Part shown: in pieces, positions 36,101 through 48,100 of the stretch
Layout of the letters: each line of letters starts with the position of its first letter
Position numbering within the stretch: the stretch's first letter is position 1
Assembly: GCA_002633005.1 (NCBI GenBank)
Contig: NMRA01000005.1
Location: 835,016-890,705, forward strand
DNA length: 55,690 bases
Origin: Phoronis australis
Taxonomy: Eukaryota > Phoronida > Phoronidae
Direction: 5' to 3'
The notes under the pieces: generated by a model
What the model was told of the DNA's origin: nothing
Database searches by the model: none
The model's input: only the letters and a program-made list of their open reading frames with translations
Made by a program: the position numbers and the translations under genes

Positions 36101-39100
36101 ACTCATCCTAGCGTGTCTGTGGCACACAGAGATCACTACTATGTTGATTTTTTGGTGTTGGCATTGCAACTCATTGTTGACAAGTGACTGTTTTACTTGT
36201 ACAAGACCACTGAAATGTCAGTAGAAGTTTGTTGTAAAATTGTATAGCATTGCAGTTTTGCGGCAAGTGCCTTGCTGATTGGCGTCATTGGCGTTACTTT
36301 CTGCAGAATGGGGTATTTCGGAATGTGTCTATTCACCTGTTGCTATTTGCTCCACATCCATTGAATAGTTCTTCATTTGATTTGTAACGAGGCATGTGAT
36401 TCGCTGTTTTGCCGTTACCCTCCTGCCTGAGAACCTATGGGGATGCCTGTTGTGTGTGTTAGGCTTATACTAGCATGAGATGCATTTGTTTAAGCTGTAC
36501 TCATACTGTTATAAGTCAACCACTCACTTCTTGTTCATCAAAGTCTGGAAAAACTTTTGTTTTGAGGATTGGCATAGGTCTGTGCTGAACAATCCAGTCC
36601 ATCTTGCCATGGCAATTTGTGATCTTTCTGGTCATTTTCCGTGAGCTGTATTCACTTTTCAAGCTTTTGTCCCATTGCAACCGATAAGAATGCACTTCAG
36701 TTCATTGTATGTTGTTCAGATGTTCAATATCGTGAATTTAGGTAAATTCACAACTTTTGTAATCACAGCGTAACGTACCAGGAAGATTTATGCAGCAGGG
36801 TGGCAGGACACCCCCATCATGCCCTTTACAGATAACTTCAAATTAAAATAAGACAAATTTTTGTTTACTGTAGTTGAGCCCCCTTTAGAACACCTTAGAT
36901 ACCACCCGTTGTATAATAAAGCTACTCTTCTTGTTTATGATATCCTTGTAGTTTAGAAACTGGGATTTGTTGCCTGCTTTGATGTGTTGTTATCAGTATG
37001 TCAACCACAACAAATTATTTTTTACAAAAATTCCAGACATAACATGACATTATGTTCAAAAGATAATTTGTTTATTGCATTTCCACTTTCTCTCAGCTGT
37101 TCAAATTGCCACGTGCCCCACTGGTGACATATGCCACCTTATTTCTTTCCAGACTTCTTTAATCGATGTTTGATATCTTAGCGCACTTCGACCCTAATTG
37201 TCCTCATGAGACAAAGTGTCATAAACATGATAAGACTGTCACCTCGGATTTCTGTGTTATCAGTTATTGTCTTATTATGCACCGCAGGGCCCTCATTCCC
37301 TTGCTTTTGGGGTCGAATATCGGCCCTATTCCCCTCTGAATAATATTGAAAAATCATGCGAAATTTCCCTCGTGATGCCCATTAATCCCCCTTGAATGAC
37401 AGAAAAATTCCCCTCGAGGTTCAACTCACGCAGGTGACAATTTGAAGGAGCATGAAATGCTAGTTTTGGCTACTTGAGGCAGAGCTTATTGAGGGCTTGC
37501 TTGCAACAGGGTGGGGGGGGTGCTAAGGATGAATGAAGGCCCTGCACCGACTATCATTGAAGACATTGACCTTTTGTTCAAAGTAGTGTTTGCACACAAT
37601 GGCCCAGGTTGACAGCAAGCCCTCTTTTATACAGACTTTGGTCAGTCGTTCCCTTTGATCTCCAGGTCATGGTCACTTTCTTAAAGTGCTCATGAATTGT
37701 TTTTTCAATTTTTGACTGGCACTGATTTTGTGAGTCTTAAATTGGTCGGTAATTTAAACAAATTTTCTGAGAACAGAACTGCAAAATACAGATGAGGTGT
37801 TTGTTATCTGGTATTTGGCATAAGAAAGGCTTGTGTCATGGAATCAAACAGATGCATATATTTGTAAATTAAACTAAACAAGAAAATGGTGCCTTTTGAA
37901 GACAAACGGGCATTTCATCTTAATTTTTTTGCATTGAAATTGTCAGTCAAAATCTGACACTCGGAGAGAAAACTGACATTTTCCTACCTGAGTTGTCTAA
38001 ATTTCTCAGGTGTGCAAATTCGTAGTCTGAAATTCGCACAGCCCTGTCAAATCCATTTTCTAAACTTTGAAGGGAAGCCTACTGTTAATTTCCCTGATGT
38101 TTTTGATATCCTTTAACAAAATGGCTACCATAGTTGGAGTCATTGGTGCACAACACCCCTGCTTCAGATTGGCATAACTTGTTTGGGATGAAAGTTGCGA
38201 TGTCTCTACCTTGCCCCTTCTGAGAACACGGAGCACTTTGCAGAAGATAAGGGTGCTTGCAATGTTTGTTTTACGATTTCCTGGATTTCGATTGAAATTT
38301 GATCTTTTGTTATCACGTCATGCACTTTTTGATACCCCAAGTACAAAGGAATTTAGATAATCTGATTTATGAGTTGACAGTACTGATCAAAGGGGGAAAA
38401 TGTGACCAAAGGTTTTTGATGAGGTCATTCATTTAGGTCCAAAAGTTGGAAATTGAGTCGGTGATGTGGTATTTTTAGTTGTCCCCTTTTTCAAAAAAGG
38501 AAATTCTGAGGCAAGCAAAAATGATGCAAGATTTGTTTGTTTTTTTATTTATTCATCGCTTCGCAAATCATGGTGGTGTTCCAAACCTTGTGCAGCTTTT
38601 CAAAAAACACAAGATGGCTGAAATCGATGCAGGTGGATGTTTCTTGTTGTTTAGTTGGTGAGTGCAGGTTTCACAATATGTCGGGGTAGAGACCAGAGCC
38701 AAGTACGGTGTTTAGCCTAAACAGTTGAAACCTGTGTTGTAGATTTATGTGGTTTCTATGGAATTTTCATTTTTGCTACATTATGTGTAGTGTCGTATCA
38801 TCTATGATGTTTTTGTTGTCGGTGGTAACTTTCCTCTTTTGCATCTTATGAACTCTGACCTCTGTGATTTACTGCTGTTGTCTGTTCGCCTGCCCAGGTT
38901 AATTAGCTCTCTATTCTGATTCGACATAGAAAGCCCATTGGCCTGATTAGGATGACAGTCATTTTCATCTGTTGCCGCTGCAGCTTTGTTCCCTCACCAA
39001 TAGATGGTGATTCTGTGTCTCTTGCCTTAATTTAAAGCGTGTTCAGTGGTAAATTTTAAAACATTTTGGTCTTCTCCAAAATGTACTGGTTCATTGCCAA

Positions 39101-42100
39101 GAAAATGACGAGCTGCGGATATGTTGGTATTGGTGCAGCCATAGTCATGTGACACGTTCTTGGTGATCATGTGTCCAGGTTACCCAGTCCATTAAGTGCA
39201 ATATACTTTAGTGGTCTTGGTGATCTGAACCCATTGTGGCCACTAGTCTACAAACAGTGAAGGAGGTATCTTGTTGTTGAGTGGGTATACTATTCCTTAT
39301 GCATCGACGATGTATCAGTTTTCTTTGCATGTGATCGGGGTACAGAACTCGAGCGTGTTGCTGATTCACATCGTTATGTGTTTTTGGTGTCATTAGTCAT
39401 GAGTCATCACGCGGCATTTAAAAGACCTAGACGTAATGTTAGAGCCTCTAACCTACTGTCAATAGCAGTACAATTCAATGTACGGGTAGTACTGATATAA
39501 TAATGTGCTAAAGTCTCGACAATTTTGGACAAAATTAAATGCATAATTACACTTTTATCATTTATTTTCTGACATTGTTGGAATATCCACAGTTCTTTGA
39601 ACTATTGTCTACTGGGTAGCTATGGTACAGAACTTTTTTTACGGCAAATAAGCATTCTGGTGCTGTATATCGTTTACGAAAAAGTGGAAAATGAATTTTC
39701 ACGTGTTCGAAGTATTGCGTCCTTGATTGGGGAGATTTTACTGCAGTCATAAAACTAGTGATAGTTGTGACTAATAGTGCCAGTCCTCTAGCAGGAACTC
39801 AGGGCTTGGAATTTTCTTCTTTTTAAAAAGTTTCCTCTTATGGTTTCGATTTCCTCTCATTTGATTTCTAGTTTCCCTTTTCTTGTCTTTTTGTCGTTAT
39901 TTTGTCGTTATTTATGCAAAAACGTTTATTTCAGTTAAATTTTACAACACAAAAAATATTTCCATCACTCAAGCGTATTTATGTGTGGAACAATACATCA
40001 CCTGGAAAATTTTTCTCTTTTTTGTCTTTGGTCATTCCAAGCCCTGGAATATGTAACAGTTTGTGTCATTGGTCATTCCAAGCCCTGGAATATGTAACAG
40101 TTTGTGTCACTGGTCATTCCAAGCCCTGGGAGCTATTTACAACAAATGCAAAAATCATGTCGAATGGTTTACATCTATTTGTATAACATTTACCACTGTT
40201 TTACATAGAGTGTACATTGAATGGCATGCCGACAAATGATCCCTGAAGTGTAATCATTAGTTCATCTCATATTTTCAACCTTTCATGAAAATTTCAAGGA
40301 AACCTGTTAATACAGTTTTTGCCAATATTTGTATTTTTCTCATTTTTTGTAAGGCTACAAATATGCCCTTCCCACAATTTCCCAGACTAGTTTCTAACGA
40401 AAAAGTGAAAAACATAATAAAATTTCACTTGTCTGCCATATTGTGTTCTCAGTTATTGAGATTTTAGTGTATCTTTTGAGTTAAACTTGCGACTGACGAC
40501 ATACGAACTAAAGCTCAAATAAGTATCGTCCGGTTACCTATTTTCGTCAGGCTCCAAAGTTCGTCCGCCATCTTGTTTCGCGTGCAGCGCGACCACGCGG
40601 GACTTAGCGTTCCAATTTGGAGTTCTCGTCTGCACGTTAGGTACTAACTTATCGGAAGAGACACGTATCAAAGTAATGAGACAAAAATCGGTGAGTTTAC
40701 CGATTGTTTTTTAAAACCACTTAAAAATCAGTAGATTTTACTAATACACTTTTTTGTGCGTTTTCAGAAGATGTTTTCGAATTTAAATTTTCTTCCGACG
40801 GGACACAAAACATGATCCAGGGTTTGTTTATGCAATGTATCTGTTTTTCCCAGGCACTAGTAGGATCTAGAAGGCCAAAGGAAAAATCCGCAGACAAATG
40901 CGATACGCTGGGTTCTTAACATTTTGCCTCACGCATTCACCATTAAACTGCATTGAAATGTTGTCCAATTGGCTTTTATTGGAAACCACAGTGCAGAGCT
41001 CAACATCAAAGCTTCAAATCGAGTTTATGTCAATAAAAACAGGCTGTTGCAATTTTCATTACTTCGTTGGCCTTTTTCTGCATGTTTCTCAGTTTTTACA
41101 AAAGGGGGCAGCATATGACGAACTTAGGTTTCAGAATAAAATGGCTGCCGAAGGCAGTGCACATTTGAAATAACTCGGCACAAATTAAAGAAAACTTCCG
41201 AATCGATGAATGCGGTATATCTGTGAGAGTTAAATCGAATCCTATTCAGATCATAACTTTGAAGTGGAATAATTCGGTGAGTACAACAGCAAGTCGGTTT
41301 TATGCTTAGGCGGACGAACATTGGGCTCCCCAGTATATGTCTTGGCAGAAGTTTCAAGATAAAGTGTGAATCAGTTGTGCTGTTATCGTGCAAAGTTGAA
41401 ACTTGGACCTCAATTCCATTTGTTTCTTTTTACATTTGCTTACTGAAGCAGTTATCCTATTTAACGGTCCATCACCATTGCGGGCAAGTCTAGGCCTCGC
41501 ACACTCAATCGGTCAGAGACTTCACCCAGAAATAAAGAATATTGACCAATCACAATGGAGCATGAATAACAGTCATCGAAACTGTTTCACACAAAAACAG
41601 TTTCTTGATAAAAAAGGCAATTCATGCATCGTATATTTAGGTGTAAACATAAGATACAAATCTCCAACTTTCTTGCTGATGTTGGGTTTATCACGTCTGA
41701 TTTATTGAAATTTACGTGGAGCTGCGGTTCATGCGAACCTATTTTAATTGTCACAGTAATTTGAAATTGCATCATTTACCCATCTCGGCCAAATAATGTT
41801 ATTAAGAAAGGCACTCTGTGTATCATTGATGTCCCACTATTGTAGCATATTTCCACTTAACTAATGCGGACTATTTATTCTACAGGACTCTACCTGAAGA
41901 GGCGGAGCCTTCCAGCTACGAAATGAAGGGTGTGGTCATGTCAGAACTGGGTCTTGTGTCCCCTGTGAGGACTGGACGACTCCCTGACGCGCGCACTCCT
42001 CAAGGCTACAGGATGACTGCGAAACCAGCGGAACAAGATGAGAACCGACCTCCGAAGATCAGCATTGACCTCGACGATGACGATGACGACGAGAATGACC

Positions 42101-45100
42101 TTCCGCCGTCATTAGACACAAACAAAGAGAAAATGAAATCAAGAATTTTCATGAAGGGGGCTCCACCAGCGAAGGCGCCAGACCCGACTCGAGGCAAATC
42201 GCGAGAGCCGCCAAAGAGTCCGAAAGGAGCGAGGAAGAATCTTTCTGTCATGCCTGATGAAGAAGAAGAGGAGGAAGTAGAAGAAATAAAAGGTGGGTTG
42301 GACATGTGGGGAAGTTTTATGTGGGTTGGACATGTGGGGAACTTCTACGATTCGTAATTACTGGCTAATTTATTCACATTTGGCCAATATTACACTCGCA
42401 GGGTTAACACCAAGTGGTGTTCTCTTGTCTTCTAAGCATGATTTTTAAAAGCCTTTTGTCCATTTCCAAAAGTGTTGTACACAATATGTTTATTTGAACG
42501 TGTTTGGTGGAAACCCTGCGTCACTGTTTCTGAATGCTTAAGAGGTGGGAATGACACTATAGTGTATGAAGCCTGTTTACGGATTGCTGAGTCCCCAAAC
42601 TTGAATTTCTACTGAATTTGTAATGTTTCAGATGTTACTCATTACCTGCTGTGGTATCTGATTTCTTTTTTTCATTCCACCCCAGTATTGTGTTTTATTT
42701 GCCCCGTTTGGGGGCAGATCATTACGATAAAGTTAGTGGCAACATTTTGATACAAATTGATTTTCAGAACCCAGTCCGGAGCCTGTGGCAAAGGTTGATC
42801 CGAACCGTTCACCAGAAGACTTCTCGTTGGTCATCGCTGAGGAGGAAGCATTGAACCAGGAGACCGAGGAAGAACACGAAATCAGGATGAAAAGTATTGA
42901 CGACGCCATTGAATCTGCCATTCTTAACGCAATGAAGATGAATGAAGAAGAAGAGGACAAGATCTGGAGCAACGTGTTGGCGGCCAAGGTAATTACAGAA
43001 TGTCTGAATCATCTTATTAACTAATTTGTAAATTCTTCATTCTCCACCAAGACAAAAGGCTACTCTGGTGATGAATGAGTTCACAGTCCGTTCAGTCGTC
43101 GTGACGGTAAATTCCAGGTCATTTTGCTTGAATACTTTTGGTGTGTACTGTATCAATACTTCAGTTGTTTCCACATACAAACCTAATGATCATTGGTTAT
43201 TAGACTCAGAGTTCCATTGGTATAGCTTTTACTTGTGCTCTATTTTACTCCTTGTCCCATAGGCGGAGCCGATTACAGTTAGGAAGAAATCCACCACATC
43301 TCCTCCAATGTTATTCACGAAGGCTCCTACACCCCCTCCAGTAAGGGCAGATTCTACATCCCCGCCTGCCTCTCCTAGTCCCCTCCCATCTCCTCCCACC
43401 CCAGCCACACCCCCTCGTGTGGAAACACCCTCTCCTCTCAAGACTCCGCCTCCAGAATCCCCTGTAGCGTGTCAACAGACTCCTACCAGCCAGTCGATAG
43501 ATGAGTCCATAGAAAGTGCTATCAAGAATTCAATGGCTGAAGATGCAGAGAAAGAAGAGACTGCTCCTAAAGATATCTACGCATTTGACGAGTTTGACGC
43601 AAAGCCTGTATCCCTAGTGACACCTTTTAAGGTTCCTTCTTCTCCAGTTCCTGCTGTGAAAGAATCCTCAGATTCGGCAGATGGAGGAAATCTACCTAAG
43701 ATTCCCAAAATTACTGTGCAGACGAAGTCGGCAAAAGGTGAGTAGCTTTCTTAAGGTTTGTTTTTGTCAAAAAATAATGCTTTGTTTGCATTTCTATCCA
43801 GAAGTCCAGTTAATATGTGAACCATCCTGTGGCATTTGTGTTTGTGTTTACATGAACCAAGTCCCTCAATGGTTCTTTTTGAAACTTGGCATATATATAT
43901 ATATGTATCAAAGGTTAGTTAAGCAACAGTTTTTGGATGGCTGCGTGTTGTTGTCTGCCCCTTGTGACAATTTCAGTATTTTGGTTCATTTTTGGCATCC
44001 ACGTGCCAGACACTTAGTATGATTGTGATGAAACTTGACGGGAATGTTTTTATTGATGAGAGCATGGCAGACTTAGGTTTCTTAATGTATACAAATACTT
44101 CTATACAACCTAGTTATAGTTGCATTTTTTGCTCCTGCCGCAGTATCTATCATGTCTGGGGCAGGATCATTGTGAAATTCGGCAGACGTGTGTCGAAGGA
44201 GGAGAGCATGGCTGATGGTGATTTTCTGATGAATCTGGCAGTTTCAGCCTTTTTTGTCTGCCTCTGTGACTAGTTCTCATGTACAGGACTTGGAGTTTTC
44301 TTCTTTTAAGAGGATTTCCTCTTTTTGGATTTGATTTCCTCTTATTTGATTTCCTCTTTTTTGTCTCTTTTTTATCATTGTTTTGACTTTGTTTATGCAT
44401 AAATATTTATTTCAGTTAAATTTTTCAACACAAAAAATATTTCTATCACACAAGCTTATTTATTTGTGGAACGATGCATCACCTGGAAAATGTTCCTCTT
44501 TTTTGTCATTGGTCATTCCAAGCCCTGTGTGTACTTGGCTGACGACTGGCTTCATAAAACAGAATGTGCATTTACAGGCAAGAAACTTAAACGATTAAAG
44601 ATAAAGTCACTCACGACGCAAGACAAAGGAAAGAAAGCAAAGGACCAACTATTGAAGAAATTGAAACAGAAGGCTATCACAGGAAAAAAAACATCGCCAG
44701 TTGTAACGCCTCCCAAGAAGGGTGCAAAGGACATTCAGTCGCCCGATCTCCAACCAAAAGTATCGGTCCCCATGCTTACACCCGAGGACATAAAGAAGTT
44801 TGAGTTTCCGTCGAGTCCCACAAAGCCAGAGGAAGTATTGAAGCCTCACAAGAAGTCACCGGAGAAGGAAGCCAGCGTTGGCGTGATTGACGACAAACCA
44901 CCGCTGGCACCACTGAAGATTGGCATCTCGGCCAATAAGTTTGGAATTATATCCTCTGTTAAGGTAATTTTTTTATTAAAAGTATTCAGCTTGCTATGTT
45001 TCGCTTTCATTCTTCAGATTGCAAAAACGGATTTACTTTTTCCTTCAGTCTGTAGTAGTTACTTCTTTTTCTGGACGTGTCTTCTACATTTGATAACCGT

Positions 45101-48100
45101 CTTATAAATTCATAACTTTTAATATATGTAAGTTCATAAATAGTCGCATGGTTACTTGAAAATTCAGGTACATTTGAACAGTGAACCTCCCCAGACTTAA
45201 ACAAAATGTTGGTTGTAACCGAAATTTGCTATAAGCAAATTACTTTGTGTATAGTACAGTTGGCTTGGGGATTGTGGATTGAAACCTTATGATACGAGGA
45301 TTTCAATTTGATTGTTGTAATTGGTTTTGGAAAGTCTGACCAATGAGGTATATCCAAAGTACCAATGCATGGTGGTCTTCGGGATTGGTCATTTGAAGTT
45401 ATTCTGTGAGTGATATGTCTAAAGAATGTGTCTTTTGGCTTAGCATTGTGTGAAATCATCTGCTTTGGAAATCATATATTAAGATACTGAAATACATTGC
45501 TTTGGAGGCAAGTATTCTAAGGAATTTATTCAGTTGCATTTAGAAAACCGTAAATTACTAGGATAACATGTTTCATTGCCCTGATTTAAGAACTGAGTAA
45601 TCCGGGCACCAAGAACATGAACATGGATATTAAATCATTGAGATATCGAGATCTACTGACATCTGTTGCCAGTGAGGAGAAATCAATTTCATTTGGTCTT
45701 CTAGCCTAACCATGCCAACCACACTACTTGCTGAGTTTTTAATGGCCTTTTAGTCAAAGTTCACTTAAATTGTTTTTTTTTTTTGGTGTATCGCATCATC
45801 ATTTGCTTGAAACTTTAAAATTTCAAAAAAATATTGGAAATTGTACACAAGTTTTCCCTGGCAATTTACAGATTTTTAGCATGACAGTTGATTGAACAAA
45901 TTAGTGAATCTTTTTTTCTTAAGCCCTTCGCAGGCTTAAATGCCATTTAGCTGAGCGCATGACTCAAATTTGTATTGTGCTTTTGACACTCCCGGTGCTT
46001 ATTGAGGGTGTCTTATTTTCTTAATGATATTCTTCTGAAGGAGAAGACCAAGAAAAATAAGAAAAAAGACAAAGAGAAGAAGAAAAAGAACAAGGACAGG
46101 GACAAGGTCAAGGACAGGGTTAAGGTCAAGGATAGGGACAAGAGCAAGGACAGGGACAAGGAAAAGGGCAAGAATAAGTCTAAGAAGAAAGAAGAGAAGC
46201 ACCGAGAAGATAAGGTAGGAGACAGGAAGTGGGTTTGGCCTCTTTCTCAGCGTCCGCGGCCATTTGGCTTTTTGAAGAATGATACAGATAGAATTGATTG
46301 AAATACGTTAGTCTTGTCCATTTTATACAAAGTTGCCAACTGCAGGGTGTATGTGTCTACCTGGCGTTCTACTGCTACTGTAGAATTTGATATGCAAAGC
46401 CGTGGCCTACTGCAGTAGGGGCTTATAACAAGGTCATGACCTTACATTTGAGGTCGTTTGCATTAAGTTGAACATGAATTTCACAACATATGTAGAAGTG
46501 TTTTTGGTTGTTTAATCTATTATTTATCCAACATTTTCATGGAATGGTTTTAGGCAACCCATACTGCAATAGGCAGCCCTTAAAATTTTAAAACATTTTT
46601 ATTGTGGTTGATATGTGGAAACGCACGAAAAATGATGACTGTATTCGAATAGTCTTGTATTCAGTGTCATAGCAGATGTAAATGTTTCCCAAAATGCATT
46701 GTTTTGCGTATGAGGTGTTGTGCGAGGTTTTGCAGTATAAGGCAAACTGCCAATAGATATCACCATAATAAGACATGAAAAGAGGGCAATAGTTCTGGAG
46801 GAAGGATGAGGCGTAATCCATTTGTTTATTTTTTTAATGTGGTGTCTACTGACTGTTTGTTTTGTAACTGTGCACTTCCCCGCATAGATATTGAATTTGT
46901 GTGAAACTAAGAAACGATAACACTGCTCAGTGCTAAGCCAGTTTCATTTACAAGAACAGCTGTGTCCAATTTCCTAGGTATAATAGCTTGCTAGTGTTTA
47001 AATTAAGATGCATCTTTTATAAATACAAGCCATTGTGTCAGTCTTCTTTGAGATGCACCAGAGACTTATAAATATACAATTATTATAGTTGCCGTAGCAA
47101 CATGATGTTGATTTTGAAATAAAAACTTTGTAACTATCAGTTTAAAAGGTGGATTTTGTTCTCGTCGAGCAGTTTGTTTAGAATTTTTCAATAAACTACA
47201 TGACCAGATAATTATGCAAAAATGTTCCAATGGTCAGAATGTAACAAGTCTGACGATTTTTTGCCAAGAAAAGATTCTGTTGGTTATTAAAAGCCAGAAT
47301 CTCTGTTAACCATTTAATTGTTTCTTTTAGCCTCCTGCAGAAGATGCTATATCGGACATTAAGCCTCCTTCTCTGCCTAAGTTGACCCTGAAGCTCGGAG
47401 GTCTCACTAAGGGGACCATCGCCCCTGTGATCGAGTCTCCGTCACCACTGTCTCCCCCAGCTACGAAAATGGAAACTTCTGAACCAAGACCGGAGATACC
47501 AAAGCTGTGAGTATTGAGAATGTGTAAACTTCGACTTACAGTATTCAGACAAAATGACCCAGAATTCTCTGTCATGACGGCTGGATGGAAGTGGAATACA
47601 TAGTCAAATAGTCTTTCCTCATGACTGAGAATGAAAGGAAAGGAACAAGGCAGATAGTAACGTGGTTAAGCCGCTCTGTCATTGCAATTTTGCTGCCCTA
47701 ATGGTTAGAAGCAGTCATTTTTGCTCTTAACATAATTATGGTTTGGATATTATCCATGTGAAGTGCAAGTATGATATGGATAATATCCATGTGAAGTTCA
47801 AGTTGTTAGTCAAAGCAGGCATTCACTGTGGCATTGGATGAAATATTCCTGCAATCATCAGATAGTTAAATTCTGTTTCCAACTTTCTTGTTAAAAGTAA
47901 GTGGAATTTTGGTGTTCTGAGAGTTACTCTCTGCAGATTAAAAAATTGTTAGTCATATCTTTGCACACTTCAATGTACAACAATTGTTTTATCATTCAAA
48001 AGGCACAACAAACAATCAATGAAATATTGCATAATTCTTCCCTTGCTATTAACATTTTGTTATCTCTTCCAGGAAAATCAAGCCTCTACTTCCTCCTAGG

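Larger units (their letters stand above)
35032..41885 (+). other. TAF3: TAF3 intron 2 (6.9 kb)
   Basis: It contains a direct repeat with CACGTG (35697 and 35846), two hAT-type MITEs, a minus-strand dispersed repeat at 40390-40445 and a CpG-rich promoter-like patch at 40480-40700. No coding exon was recognised. Confidence 0.75.
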
